Shown here: piece by piece, positions 45,876-55,790 of the stretch | Position numbering within the stretch: the first letter of the stretch is position 1 | Layout of the letters: each line of letters opens with the position of its first letter | Source of the DNA: Perkinsela sp. pyNocScin1 | Lineage: Eukaryota; Euglenozoa; Kinetoplastea; Prokinetoplastida; Perkinselidae | Direction: 5' to 3' | Assembly (NCBI GenBank): GCA_964019655.1 | Contig: CAXHTR010000004.1 | Coordinates: forward strand, 930,001 to 994,000 | Length of the DNA: 64,000 bases | The notes under the pieces: generated by a model | Databases searched by the model: none | Told to the model about the DNA's origin: nothing | The model's input: only the letters and a program-made list of their open reading frames with translations | Translations under genes and position numbers: made by a program

Positions 45876-47096
45876 ATGGGTATTGAAGGACTGAGCCGCG
45901 TGCTGGGCGAAAACGCGCCAGAGGGCCAAAAGTTCGTGACGATGAAGAGCCAATTTGGTCGGCGTATCGCCATTGATGCGAGCTGCACGCTCTACCAGTT
46001 TCTGATCGCCCTCAAAGGCTTCGAGGGCGGCCAGGGCACGGAGCTCACGAACGACGAGGGTGAAGTGACGTCGCACCTCGTCGGCCTTTGGAGTCGGACG
46101 ATTCGCATGCTGAGCGAAGGCATCAAGCCGATCTACGTGTTCGACGGAAAGCCACCAGAGCTCAAGTCGAAAGAGCTGAAAAAGCGCAAGGAGCGAGCCA
46201 AAGCCGCCGCCGAGCAGCTCGACACTGCGGGCGAGGAAGTCGCCGACGCAGAGCTTGAGAAGCTCGCTAAGCGCACAGTGCGCGTCACACCAGAACAGAC
46301 GGCCGACTGCATCAAGCTCCTTCAGCTGATGGGCGTGCCCGTCGTGCAGGCCCCCGGCGAGGCTGAGGCGCAGTGCGTTGAGCTCGTCAAGAGCGGCAAG
46401 GCGTGGGCGGTCGGTACAGAGGACATGGACGCGCTCGCTTTCGGGGCGCCCCGTATGCTCCGCCACCTGACGTACTCGTCGAGTGCCGCCCGCAGGCAGC
46501 AAACGTTTGGCGATGGAATCATCGAGTACGACCTCGAAAAGGTCCTTGCGGGTATACAGATGTCACAAGCAGAGTTCGTCGATCTGTGCATTCTGCTGGG
46601 GTGCGACTACACGAGCAAGCTTGCTGGCGTCGGGCCTGTACGTGCACTCGAGGGCATGCGCCAGCACAAGAATATCGAGGAGTTCATCGAGTTTCTCCGC
46701 TCAAAAGCGAAGAGTGCAGAGACGTTCGATGAGAACGTCGAGCGATTTGATTACATTGCCGCACGGGAACTTTTTGCGAACCCCGATGTCACGCCCGGCG
46801 CTGAAATTGAGGTCACATTTGCTCCCCCAGATGTTGAGGGGCTCAAGAAGTTTCTGATAGAGGAAAAGCGCTTTGCCGAAGAGCGGATCATGAAGGGCAT
46901 CGAGAAACTGCAAAGTTTCCGGCAGGAAAAGACACAGAAGCGGCTGGAGAGCTTCTTTGGCGGGTCGAAGGCAGTCAAGTCAGAGCGCCCACAAGAGGAC
47001 ACACCGAAAGCCAAGAAGGCAAAGGCATTCACGCCCTCGGGTAAGCTACAGAAGCGTGACTTTAAAGGAGGCAAGAAGCCCGTGCGGGAGGTGTAA
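45876..47096 (+). CDS. FEN1: Flap endonuclease 1
   Basis: 406 residues. MGIEGLSRVLGENAP is the family start whose free N-terminus contacts the active site. IAIDASCTLYQFLIA, IYVFDGKPPELK, QAPGEAEAQCVELVK, VGTEDMDALAFGA and CILLGCDYTSKLAGVGPVRAL carry the catalytic acidic residues and the helix-hairpin-helix. A PCNA-binding PIP box (QKRLESFF) lies near 354-361, and the basic tail is Lys-rich. It removes 5' flaps during Okazaki fragment maturation and repair. A pyrimidine-rich tract ending in AG precedes the ATG, a good candidate trans-splice acceptor. Confidence 0.97.
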   Translation: MGIEGLSRVLGENAPEGQKFVTMKSQFGRRIAIDASCTLYQFLIALKGFEGGQGTELTNDEGEVTSHLVGLWSRTIRMLSEGIKPIYVFDGKPPELKSKELKKRKERAKAAAEQLDTAGEEVADAELEKLAKRTVRVTPEQTADCIKLLQLMGVPVVQAPGEAEAQCVELVKSGKAWAVGTEDMDALAFGAPRMLRHLTYSSSAARRQQTFGDGIIEYDLEKVLAGIQMSQAEFVDLCILLGCDYTSKLAGVGPVRALEGMRQHKNIEEFIEFLRSKAKSAETFDENVERFDYIAARELFANPDVTPGAEIEVTFAPPDVEGLKKFLIEEKRFAEERIMKGIEKLQSFRQEKTQKRLESFFGGSKAVKSERPQEDTPKAKKAKAFTPSGKLQKRDFKGGKKPVREV

Positions 47097-47197
47097 ATCG
47101 TGGACCATGTCTCTGTTCCAAGCATTCGTAAGCGTAATCATTCTTTTTCAATTTTTTGTTTCTATTGCTTAATTGCATGCACTCCTAGTCGACGCAG

Positions 47198-47575
47198 ATG
47201 AATTATCAACATGCGAACAGCGATGCATTCGCAGCATCAGCTTCACAGCAGCTTAAATCTACGCCTCGCATGGGCCTGTGTGATGTGACAAATGTCTCGA
47301 CGGCGACTCGCCGAGAGCTTTTTCATTCCCTCAAGCCTGAAAAAGAGCCATCCATTCCCACTTTTTCGTTCAGTGAGCATGTCAACGAGAACGACACTAA
47401 AAGCGACAGTGACGAAGAGTATCCCCCTGTTGAGTTTTTCCATCGAGAGCCTGTGCGCTCTTCGAAAGAGCTTTTCAAAATTCTGATCGCCGATGAGCTG
47501 AAGAAATTTCCAGATGCTTTGCGACCAGAAACAGCGGTAATGGCCCCCTTACTCCTTCCAGGGGAGCAGTTGTGA
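47198..47575 (+). CDS. Small hypothetical protein
   Basis: 125 residues, low complexity in the middle (Ser/Glu/Asp-rich, SEHVNENDTKSDSDEEYPP). The segments GLCDVTNVS and RRELFHSL faintly recall the 'LGDVTN' and D-box (RxxL) motifs near the N-termini of cell-cycle proteins destroyed by the APC/C. A helical C-terminus follows (RSSKELFKILIADELKKFP). No family assigned; the reading frame is kept open with normal codon use, so it is probably real. Confidence 0.6.
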   Translation: MNYQHANSDAFAASASQQLKSTPRMGLCDVTNVSTATRRELFHSLKPEKEPSIPTFSFSEHVNENDTKSDSDEEYPPVEFFHREPVRSSKELFKILIADELKKFPDALRPETAVMAPLLLPGEQL

Positions 47576-47649
47576 ATTTTTTTTAGTTCAATGTAATCCT
47601 ACAAACCACACCATCTACATTTTCCTTTGATACATCAATTCGAATAACC

Positions 47650-49086
47650 ATGAGTAGCAAGCAGCTCTACATTCTGTACGAATCGCCGACGGGCTACGCC
47701 ATCTTTGAGCAGTCCAACGCCGAAGAGATCGGAATCCGCGACATCGCGCTCCAAAAGTCCTACACCGACTTCTCTGTTTTCAAGACTGTCGTGAAGCTGA
47801 CCTCTTTCGCCCCGTTCCGCACAGCTGAGGAGGCCCTCGAGAACTGCAACTGTGTGTCTGAGGGCTCAGTATCGGACTACCTCCGCAACTTCCTCTCCAT
47901 GACGTTTGAGAAGCCCCTGAAGAAGATGCGCAAGCGCGCCGCTGACGACAGCGTCCAGGCCGCGCCATTCACGCTCGGCGTGTGCTCACCGGTGCTCGGT
48001 GGAACGGTCCATGAGATCCTGTCCATTCCAGTCATCTCGAACGAGCACGTGCTCGAGATGAATCGCTTCATCCGCCTCCATATCGGCAAGTACTTGCCGA
48101 ACCACAGCGAGGGCGATATTGAGCGCGCACAGCTTGGTCTCACCCACGCGTACAGCCGCAACAAGGTTCAGTTCAACGTCAACCGCGTCGACCAGATGAT
48201 TCTCCAGTCCTCCGCGCTGCTCGAGCACATGGATAAGGGCATTAACCAGCTTGCGATGCGCGTCAAGGAGTGGTACGGCTGGCACTTCCCAGAGCTCGTC
48301 AAACTCGTCCCTGACGTCGTGCCTTTCGCAAAGATCGCGCTCGTGCTCGGTGACCGCAACCTGTCCGAGGGCAAAGAGGGCCTACGCGAGGCGATTGAAG
48401 AGATCCTCGCTGCGTCCTCGCTCGATGTCAGCCTCGTAGATAGCATCCTCGAGACGTCGCGCACGTCCATGGGCACCGACGTTTCTGAGATCGATATGCT
48501 GCAGATCACGACGTACGCGCAGAAAGTCATCGATCTTGTGACCTACAAGACGCGCCTCTACGAGTACCTCTGCGGCAAGCTCAAGATCATCGCGCCAAAC
48601 CTGACGACGCTCCTCGACGAACGCCTCGCTGCGAAGCTTATCAGTCACACCGGCTCTCTTAAGAACCTTGCAAAGTCTCCGGCCTCGACCATCCAGATCC
48701 TTGGTGCAGAGAAAGCGCTCTTCCGTGCGCTCAAGAAGAAGGGCAAGACGCCGAAATATGGGCACATCTTCAACTCAACGTTCATTTCCCGCGCGTCCAA
48801 AGAGAACAAGGGGCGGATCTCGCGGTACCTCGCAAACAAGGCTGCACTCGCGTCCCGTATCGACTTCTTCATGGACTCCAAGCCGACTGCCATCTTCGGG
48901 CAAACGCTCCGCGCACAGCTCGAGGAGCGACTCGCCTTCCTCCACGCTGAGGACAAAGAAGCCGCACGCCCCCGCTCGAACAAGGAAGCGATCCAGGAGG
49001 CTATTCAGCAGTATAGAGAAGCCCTTGAGCGGCGCCAGAAGAAGAAGGAGAAGAAGCAGCGTGCCGAAGCAAAGGTGGAGGCGTAG
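47650..49086 (+). CDS. NOP56: NOP56, box C/D snoRNP core protein
   Basis: 478 residues. The N-terminal domain (YILYESPTGYAIFE, APFRTAEEALENCNCVSEG) binds fibrillarin. HAYSRNKVQFNVNRVDQMI and RVKEWYGWHFPELVKLV belong to the coiled-coil. The NOP domain is GSLKNLAKSPASTIQILGAEKALFRAL, then KYGHIFNSTFI and KGRISRYLANKAALASRID. The C-terminus is a Lys/Glu tail. The SPVLGG and KEWYGWHFPE forms, and lack of a long KKE tail, favour NOP56 over NOP58. It guides 2'-O-methylation and cleavage of pre-rRNA in the nucleolus. Confidence 0.95.
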   Translation: MSSKQLYILYESPTGYAIFEQSNAEEIGIRDIALQKSYTDFSVFKTVVKLTSFAPFRTAEEALENCNCVSEGSVSDYLRNFLSMTFEKPLKKMRKRAADDSVQAAPFTLGVCSPVLGGTVHEILSIPVISNEHVLEMNRFIRLHIGKYLPNHSEGDIERAQLGLTHAYSRNKVQFNVNRVDQMILQSSALLEHMDKGINQLAMRVKEWYGWHFPELVKLVPDVVPFAKIALVLGDRNLSEGKEGLREAIEEILAASSLDVSLVDSILETSRTSMGTDVSEIDMLQITTYAQKVIDLVTYKTRLYEYLCGKLKIIAPNLTTLLDERLAAKLISHTGSLKNLAKSPASTIQILGAEKALFRALKKKGKTPKYGHIFNSTFISRASKENKGRISRYLANKAALASRIDFFMDSKPTAIFGQTLRAQLEERLAFLHAEDKEAARPRSNKEAIQEAIQQYREALERRQKKKEKKQRAEAKVEA

Positions 49087-49194
49087 CGTCTCCTCGTTTA
49101 TATGCTAATTATGGAAATGTATGAAAACTGAGAACTGACACTTCTTTTATACGTGCAATGTACTTTTTTTACACTTTGACGCTACACACTTCTC

Positions 49195-49692
49195 ATGCCG
49201 CCAAAGTTCGACCCTAACCAGGAACACAAACTCGTTGTCCGCTGCGTCGGTGGTGAGCCGGTGAGCACCGGTACCCTCGGTCCGAAGCTCGGACCCTTCG
49301 GTCTCCCAGCGAAGAAGGTCGGTGACGACATCCAGAAGGCGACCAAGGACTGGAAGGGCCTGAAGATCACGTGCCACCTCCTCATCAAGAACAGACAGGC
49401 TGAGGTCAAGATCGTGCCAAGCGCCGCCTCGCTCGTCATCCGCGCGCTCAAGGAGCCCCCACGTGACCGCAAGAAGGTCAAGAACATCAAGCACAGCGGC
49501 AACATCTCGTACAACGACGTCCTCGCCATCGCGAAGGAGCTCCGCCCACGCTCGATGGCCCGCGACTCTGCCGGCACCGTCCGCGAGGTCCTGGGCACCT
49601 GCCAGTCCGTCGGCTGCACCGTCCAGAACATCCCACCACACACCCTGATTGAGCAGATCCAGCTCGGCAAGCTCGAGGTGCCAGAGTTCTAA
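49195..49692 (+). CDS. RPL12: 60S ribosomal protein uL11 (RPL12)
   Basis: 165 residues, the eukaryotic length. [22 protein letters not shown] is the N-terminal domain that binds the stalk region. [21 protein letters not shown] with [17 protein letters not shown] is the rRNA-binding C-terminal domain. It forms the base of the P-stalk with uL10 at the GTPase centre. The start MPPKFDPNQ fits RPL12. Strong bias to C/G at third positions agrees with high expression. Confidence 0.98.
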   Translation: MPPKFDPNQEHKLVVRCVGGEPVSTGTLGPKLGPFGLPAKKVGDDIQKATKDWKGLKITCHLLIKNRQAEVKIVPSAASLVIRALKEPPRDRKKVKNIKHSGNISYNDVLAIAKELRPRSMARDSAGTVREVLGTCQSVGCTVQNIPPHTLIEQIQLGKLEVPEF

Positions 49693-49820
49693 GTGCACAG
49701 ACGCTATATCGAAGATAGATAAATCAAGCGCTTAATAAGCATCTTTGTGTTTGTCGATGTGCGCATTTCATCCTCACCTCCAATTTTTGTTTAAAGAAAA
49801 ACAATGACAGACTGAGTCTA

Positions 49821-52800
49821 ATGCTGATGCTTTGGAAGCGCAGTACAGCGTATGCTGCGAGCCATTTTCAAACTAGATTTCGGTGTGCCCCAACGGGTTG
49901 TTGCAGGCCCTTTGATTTTGGTCTGCGAGTGCTATGCGTCACTCGTATTCTCCCTGAGAAAGACACCGAGTTGCAGGCTGCAGACGACACAATGCGTATA
50001 CACGAGTCCGCGTGGAACTACGGTATAAAAGACTCTCGCCTGGATAAGCTCAAAGAGGTGATGCAAACCGATGGCGACGAAACCAGACGTATTCTAAGCG
50101 ATCTGGAAATCCCAGGCGAGGACTCCGCCAAGTGGGTGCGGGCTTTCCTCGAACTGTCGTGGACGTTTCAAGGCGAAAACTACTTGGGCTATCCGATCGG
50201 GCTCGCAGTACATGGCTGGATCCTCGCTGGCAATGCGGATCAGCTTACTGGTACGCATTTTGTCAACTTCTGCCGGGCCCTTGAGCATGCTGTAGATCCG
50301 GGCGAGCTCAAAGACTTTTTGTTCGCTGTGCTTTCACCACATCTCGTACGCACAACTTTTCCGGAGAGCATGGCGCACTTACTTCGCTTTCTCCTGCTTT
50401 GCTCCGAGGGCGAAAGTGTACCCGAAGGTCTCAAGACGGGAATTCAAAAGCATCTCACTTTACTTTGGCATGGCTTTCATTTTGTTGACGGCTGGGTCGC
50501 TGAGAAGCAGTGTGTAAACCGCTTATACTCGTATGCAAGGTGCTTCCAGAATGCTATCGCTCTCGGTGTGCCCGTACGTGACATTATTGAACGTGATCTC
50601 GTCATGACAGCAAAGTTCGTGAATTTATGCCGCGCGGAGGTGATGGCACTTCTTGATTTCTATTTGCTCGAAGAGTGCACTCGATTCAGCCTTTCTCGCT
50701 CGGCAAGCACGGAATTTCAGAAGAAAGCATTGCGATCTGTAGCATTGCGTGAAAACTTCTGTGAGCCGTCTTTTGAGATGATTGCTCGAAATAGTGTCAG
50801 AAAAAAAGAGTTCCCGGCACTTGGTCCATCCGTGGCTGAAGTCTTATTAACGATCTTGAATAGCATACTTCGAGAACATAATGATACGGCATTTAAGACC
50901 CTTTTAAGCGCCATCAGGGGTATGCTTGTGGAGATCTTGACAGTGCATCACATGCGATATGAATTTCGCATAATATTTCCCGACGATGGTACACGTCCAC
51001 TAGGATTAAAAGGTTTTACTGACTTCCTGCTCAATGCGATGCAAAATGGGCTTGAAAAGTATGCACTCTATCCTATGCTTCGTATTTTCTCACACCACTG
51101 CTTTGCTTTGCATCGCAGGGGGCGAAAAAGCTTCGAGAAGTATGATAAAGTACTCAAGCACATCACCCAAACGCTTCTTATCCTGGCTGATGCAAATTTT
51201 ATTCTTAATGTGAGCAATCGAAGCACAGAAACTCAGTACAAATGTGCTACCGACGTACCTTGTGACTTCCTTCGGCATATCCATATCAACAATCCCAAAG
51301 CGTTCTCAGTACTCATTGGCAGCAAAAGTATAAAAAAGTCACCATATCTCAGCTGGCTGACTATCGAACAACAACTTGCCCTTTTGAAGTGCTGTCGTGC
51401 TAAACTCTTCTATACACCACCTCTCCTCAACACCCTCGCACACTGCGCATCGAACATCCAAGACTCACCCTGCTCATTTGCATCCTTTGCTTGGCCACTT
51501 TACTTGCTCTTGCAAATGAATGCACAAACGCCGCTCTTGCCTAGCACTCATGAATCGATTCTTAAGAAAATAGCCAGTGTGCTCACGTCATCGATCCCTC
51601 CTCTTGACGAAACACAACTGCTTCGCCTCATTCGAGATGCCGCACGCGCTGGGATTTGGGATGATATTGTTTCATGCGCTCTTCAAAATGCCCTGCAAGG
51701 TTTGCCACTCAAAGTAGTTTCGAGAGAAACTATCTGGAAGTATTGCTTACTACATGCTCACGCCCTCGAAGAAGGCCGAAAGATAGACCTTCCGAAGAGC
51801 TACTTGTTCAGCGTTTTCAACTTCTGGTACGGAGCACTCCAGAAGCGCGATCAAATCTCTTCATATGCACCATTTTTGCCGGAGCTTGTGCTACTCGTGA
51901 GTCGCCTGAAAATCAACGCGCAAACTCTGACGAAGCTCACTGAGGTTTGCCACATTATGCTGCATTACACAGATGGGTGTGCTCGTGTAGCAGTAGCGGT
52001 CCTGGGCGTCTACACGCGGCAAATACTTCCTCCAACATCTTCTAGCTCGTATGAGGACATAACTGCAGGTCGAATCCTGCCGAAAAACCAAAGTCTTACC
52101 TCAACAGGCACGTGGCTTGACCCAGTGCAGGTTGGGCGCTTCATTGAGCGCTATGTCAAATTCCTTCACGTGAAAAAGGAGGGCGAAGACAAGGCTGTGC
52201 ATCTACGATCAGAGGTTCTTACTGCATTCGAGCTATGCGTCGCCCTCCGTCATAGCTCTCCAGCCATCGACGCACTGATTGACTTCGGACTGAAATTGAA
52301 TTGCCCCATTGTCAGCATAGAAATATGCCGAATATCGCTCGCATTTAGTAAGCCTATCAGCCCATCTGTAGCTGCGGCGCTCTCTGATACGATTGGCTCT
52401 CCCTTTTTGAGCCACGATAGCTTAGACACATGGCCATCTGCTTCATCAGCGCGCATCACCATTAAAAGCCTTGTGCCGCTTCTTTCTAGTTTTTCCCGGC
52501 ATGGGGCAGTCCGGCATCAGGCTCTTCTTACGAAGACAGTGCAGCACATCCAAAAGCTCATTGACAGCGCGACAGCAAACGAAGTGCGATTTTTGCTCGA
52601 CCTTTTTCGAACAGAAGGCTCTGTTATCGAACCCTTGATAGATCGCTCAACTTTTGCAGAAATGCAGACTTCGCTCATCAAAGAAGTGTACAAGCGCACA
52701 AACAATGATACAGCAACCATCGAAATGGTACTTGATGTCATTCAGTGGAATATTGGCACAACAGAAACATCATATGACGCTGAGATACACCGCTGCCTGA

Positions 52801-53627
52801 GCTACGTCTCTGCGTTCCTTGAGAAAGAATTAAAAGCTACTGCGAGCGGCCACATCGTTACTATCCTGCAGATGATGGCACGCAGCGGATGGAGGTACGA
52901 CCGCATTCTTCGACGCACCCTTCCGCTGTTTCTGGAGACGCCAGTAAAGAATGTATATGACGTGACCGCTGTGCTCTCTGCTTTGCGCAAAATCGATATT
53001 CACGAGCTTTTTACTCGCACTGAGTGTATCGCCCTCATCACTGCGCTATGTGCCAAGCTTGAGCCGATGACAGCGCTCAGCAGCCGCCTTGTCGGCTCTA
53101 TTCTCACTTCGCTGAGTGTGCTCATCCAGACTGCGATCGGCTCCACACCAGAAATTCAGGCCTCAATCGAGCGGCTCTTTGGCCACTACACTGTAATAAT
53201 CCACAACGAAGTGCATTCTATGGACTGCATTACGCTCTCTGCGATCCTCGTCGCGTGCACGAGGCTTGGCCTATCTCATCATCGAGAAGTGATCGATGTG
53301 CTCTTAGAACGGTCAACCGAGCTCCCGTGGGCAAAATTTCCCACGCAGACCGTGCATCTGCTCCACGCGACGGCGCAGATCCGCCCAGAGCACGACATTC
53401 TGCTCTACCTAATGTTCGCTGAAGAATTAGCATTCGCCATTCGATGCATTATTGATCAAGCTTCGAGCTACAAGAACCTGCACGATGCTACGCACCAAAT
53501 CATGAATGCGAACCCGGGGGTGAGCTTTCAGGACAGCCCTGTTGCAGCGCTTGTGTTCGAGAGGATCCCGGAACCGGCTATTAGCGCTCAAATGAGCATT
53601 GGTGACCCAATAGATGGCGATCAGTAG
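49821..53627 (+). CDS. Very large helical hypothetical protein, probably mitochondrial
   Basis: 1268 residues, not recognised. The first 45 residues are rich in Arg, Ser and Cys and acid-free (MLMLWKRSTAYAASHFQTRF), typical of a mitochondrial presequence. An alternative ATG is at 49992. The rest is an all-helical solenoid with repeated LL-x-x-[IL] patterns; no catalytic motif or clear repeat period could be set. Large helical proteins of this kind occur in kinetoplastid mitochondrial RNA-processing and ribosome-assembly complexes, so such a role is likely but not shown. Codon use is more AT-rich than in the neighbours uL11 and NOP56. Confidence 0.65.
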   Translation: MLMLWKRSTAYAASHFQTRFRCAPTGCCRPFDFGLRVLCVTRILPEKDTELQAADDTMRIHESAWNYGIKDSRLDKLKEVMQTDGDETRRILSDLEIPGEDSAKWVRAFLELSWTFQGENYLGYPIGLAVHGWILAGNADQLTGTHFVNFCRALEHAVDPGELKDFLFAVLSPHLVRTTFPESMAHLLRFLLLCSEGESVPEGLKTGIQKHLTLLWHGFHFVDGWVAEKQCVNRLYSYARCFQNAIALGVPVRDIIERDLVMTAKFVNLCRAEVMALLDFYLLEECTRFSLSRSASTEFQKKALRSVALRENFCEPSFEMIARNSVRKKEFPALGPSVAEVLLTILNSILREHNDTAFKTLLSAIRGMLVEILTVHHMRYEFRIIFPDDGTRPLGLKGFTDFLLNAMQNGLEKYALYPMLRIFSHHCFALHRRGRKSFEKYDKVLKHITQTLLILADANFILNVSNRSTETQYKCATDVPCDFLRHIHINNPKAFSVLIGSKSIKKSPYLSWLTIEQQLALLKCCRAKLFYTPPLLNTLAHCASNIQDSPCSFASFAWPLYLLLQMNAQTPLLPSTHESILKKIASVLTSSIPPLDETQLLRLIRDAARAGIWDDIVSCALQNALQGLPLKVVSRETIWKYCLLHAHALEEGRKIDLPKSYLFSVFNFWYGALQKRDQISSYAPFLPELVLLVSRLKINAQTLTKLTEVCHIMLHYTDGCARVAVAVLGVYTRQILPPTSSSSYEDITAGRILPKNQSLTSTGTWLDPVQVGRFIERYVKFLHVKKEGEDKAVHLRSEVLTAFELCVALRHSSPAIDALIDFGLKLNCPIVSIEICRISLAFSKPISPSVAAALSDTIGSPFLSHDSLDTWPSASSARITIKSLVPLLSSFSRHGAVRHQALLTKTVQHIQKLIDSATANEVRFLLDLFRTEGSVIEPLIDRSTFAEMQTSLIKEVYKRTNNDTATIEMVLDVIQWNIGTTETSYDAEIHRCLSYVSAFLEKELKATASGHIVTILQMMARSGWRYDRILRRTLPLFLETPVKNVYDVTAVLSALRKIDIHELFTRTECIALITALCAKLEPMTALSSRLVGSILTSLSVLIQTAIGSTPEIQASIERLFGHYTVIIHNEVHSMDCITLSAILVACTRLGLSHHREVIDVLLERSTELPWAKFPTQTVHLLHATAQIRPEHDILLYLMFAEELAFAIRCIIDQASSYKNLHDATHQIMNANPGVSFQDSPVAALVFERIPEPAISAQMSIGDPIDGDQ

Positions 53628-53773
53628 TAATAATAGCAAAATAGAGAGATAAATTACTTTTTTGATCCCAGGCCCGTTCGAATTAGCAACTTACTCTATG
53701 TATCCGACACTCTTTGGGCCCTTGCCACTCACTCACAGTAATGTTAGTTGTTTTCACCGCCTGATTTTATTAA

Positions 53774-54814
53774 ATGCGACGATCCTTCTATCGCCTTGCA
53801 TCCACTGGCGCAGCATGGATCGATGAATCCATGAAGAACGAGACATCACGGAAGCTACAGATGCAGCCAGAACCCGTCGTCCAGCCGATGAAAAACGCGA
53901 TGCCTTTTGCTGAAGATGTGCACGAAGTGGTGCCTGATGAACTGAGTGTGCCAAAGAAGGCAGTTAAGAAAAAGAGGAAGCATCTTCGGATACCAATGAT
54001 CAAACCTGTGGACGAAAATAAGCTTCTGCTACCACGCGAGGACATTCTTGCCCAAGAAGCGGCGATCATCCGAAAGACTTACGAAGGTGTCGACGTGCGC
54101 TCACCAGCGACGCTGCCAACGAACCACCAGATCCCAGGCACCATCCCAAAAGGGAACATATCGTGGCGTGATAAGGTGCTCGCTGTCTCGGACTTTATCA
54201 GCGGCCACCTCGCGCACCACGTGATGATGGAGGAGTGGGCTGTGCTCTTTGACCTCGAGAACCTCGACATCGAAATCCGCTACTTCTTGTGGATCATCCA
54301 CCTGCAGTTAATATCAAGGCGATCGCTCACGATTCCGGTCGAAAAGTGGGCACGCCGCCGTGAGGTGCTACAGGAGATCCAAATTTCCATGAAATCCAGC
54401 TGGGAGGAGAGTTGCACGCAGGTTCTCGGCAGGGCGCCCCTCGAGCGGCACAAGGCGTACCTGATGGACATGTACTACGTCGTGGCGATGAACTTTGAAG
54501 AAGCGCTCAGTGGCACGGCGCTCAACGCCAAGCTGAGTAATTCGAAAGAAATCGTCCCATCGACGACCGACAGCGACTCCCTCGAAAATGGCAGTGACAT
54601 GGCTCTCTTCAGCTTCTTTCATCGGTTTATTCCCTACGTCCGCCCTGAGGACCTGCCAGTGTACAGTCTGTACCGCCTCGTGCACTATGTGCGTTTCCAC
54701 ATGGCGCTCCTCGACCGGCTCTCGGATGAGGACATCCTGAAGGGTAACTTTAATTTCATCAACCCGATGAGCAACTCTATCTGTGAATCGTACGAAGACG
54801 TTCCGCTCAGCTAA
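53774..54814 (+). CDS. Ubiquinol-cytochrome c chaperone, UQCC1/CBP3-like
   Basis: 346 residues. The start MRRSFYRLASTGAAW is a mitochondrial presequence, followed by a variable, charged region to about 120. From about 135 to 330 it follows the CBP3/UQCC1 domain: YFLWIIHLQLISRR, an RRREVLQEIQISMKSSWEE helix, LMDMYYVVAMNFEEAL, ALFSFFHRFIPY and YRLVHYVRFHMALLDRLSDE, then ILKGNFNFI. CBP3 binds newly made cytochrome b and starts complex III assembly. Spacing agrees, although sequence identity seems low. A link with the SMIM4-like gene at 15827 is possible because both act on complex III. Confidence 0.65.
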   Translation: MRRSFYRLASTGAAWIDESMKNETSRKLQMQPEPVVQPMKNAMPFAEDVHEVVPDELSVPKKAVKKKRKHLRIPMIKPVDENKLLLPREDILAQEAAIIRKTYEGVDVRSPATLPTNHQIPGTIPKGNISWRDKVLAVSDFISGHLAHHVMMEEWAVLFDLENLDIEIRYFLWIIHLQLISRRSLTIPVEKWARRREVLQEIQISMKSSWEESCTQVLGRAPLERHKAYLMDMYYVVAMNFEEALSGTALNAKLSNSKEIVPSTTDSDSLENGSDMALFSFFHRFIPYVRPEDLPVYSLYRLVHYVRFHMALLDRLSDEDILKGNFNFINPMSNSICESYEDVPLS

Positions 54815-54900
54815 CCTGCTTTTGCGTTTGCATGGACTGTGCGAGTGGCCTTTTCGAGCATTTTTCACTTAACTTGTACTTCTTATCTTCATGGTATCCA

Positions 54901-55593
54901 ATGGATAGCGACGACCTGCGAAACTTCGCGTCGGACAGCGATGATAATGACTCAGCAGATTATTCGTACGGCCAACGCAATAATATCTGGAAAACAACGA
55001 ATAGCGCAGTCGAGCAAAAGATCGACGCTGTACCGTCCTTTTTCGAGACGAAATCTATGTACGCAGCACTCCACAAAACGGGCAACGCAGCGACGCCTCA
55101 TTTGACCGGCGGCTTTTGCTATTATCTTGGCGTTCTCGATGGGCCAGAGGGAACGCCGCTCGCTCCAGGGCACAAAAAACGACACCTTGTATTCCTCGAC
55201 AAGCGACTGCGCTCCACTGCCAAGAGGGACTTCTGTCTTCTGCTAAAAAAGTACGAGCTCACGCTCGCAGAGCTTCTGCGGGTGTACATCTCGTGCATGT
55301 ACTTCGGTGATACTGACGCGAGCCGCCCCGAGGTGTCCAAGTGGTACGGAACAGACGAGACAGTGGACGCGGAAGGGCCAGGAACGCGCTACACCCCTTT
55401 CCAGCAGTTTTCGCACCACAATGCGGCATACATCTCTGAAGTCGCAAAGCAGATGTGTCCAGAGGGCGTTTACCAGATCAACCCTGAGGACACGAAAGGG
55501 GATGTCATACTCGAGACAGACGTGCGCTATGCACTAGAGACAGTTCTATGGAAGCTCATGCCTGATGTAGAGAAGGCTTCATATCAGCACTAA
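54901..55593 (+). CDS. Hypothetical acidic-start protein
   Basis: 230 residues from the ATG at 54901 that follows a T/C-rich leader; an in-frame ATG at 54832 would add 23 residues. The N-terminus is acidic and Asp/Ser-rich (MDSDDLRNFASDSDDNDSAD). The rest looks folded: GGFCYYLGVLDGPEGTPLAPG, KKRHLVFLDKRLRSTAKRDF, LTLAELLRVYISCMYFG. No family was recognised. It overlaps no neighbour and is in phase with the + cluster. Confidence 0.65.
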   Translation: MDSDDLRNFASDSDDNDSADYSYGQRNNIWKTTNSAVEQKIDAVPSFFETKSMYAALHKTGNAATPHLTGGFCYYLGVLDGPEGTPLAPGHKKRHLVFLDKRLRSTAKRDFCLLLKKYELTLAELLRVYISCMYFGDTDASRPEVSKWYGTDETVDAEGPGTRYTPFQQFSHHNAAYISEVAKQMCPEGVYQINPEDTKGDVILETDVRYALETVLWKLMPDVEKASYQH

Positions 55594-55775
55594 GCATCAC
55601 GAGGTAAATGGGAAATGGGCTGTTTGTATTGACGAAGCTGCAGCTTGCTGTAAACGAGTTAGCATGGAGGAGAGCTTGCTCGGGTACACTAAAGTAAGCT
55701 GTACATTGTAACGAATAGCCAACGATCTTTGAAGAGTCGTAATAATTTTCTTTTAGACTACACTCATATTGTAAT

Positions 55776-55790
55776 ATGGCCCACCTATGA
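55776..55790 (+). promoter_or_regulatory. Four-codon upstream ORF overlapping the SNARE start
   Basis: An ATG at 55776 opens a 4-codon frame whose TGA (55788-55790) overlaps the main ATG (55787) as ATGA. Just upstream, TTTTCTTTTAG at about 55746-55756 is a good pyrimidine-AG acceptor, so the uORF would be in the mature leader. Termination and re-initiation could set the translation level. Confidence 0.4.
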
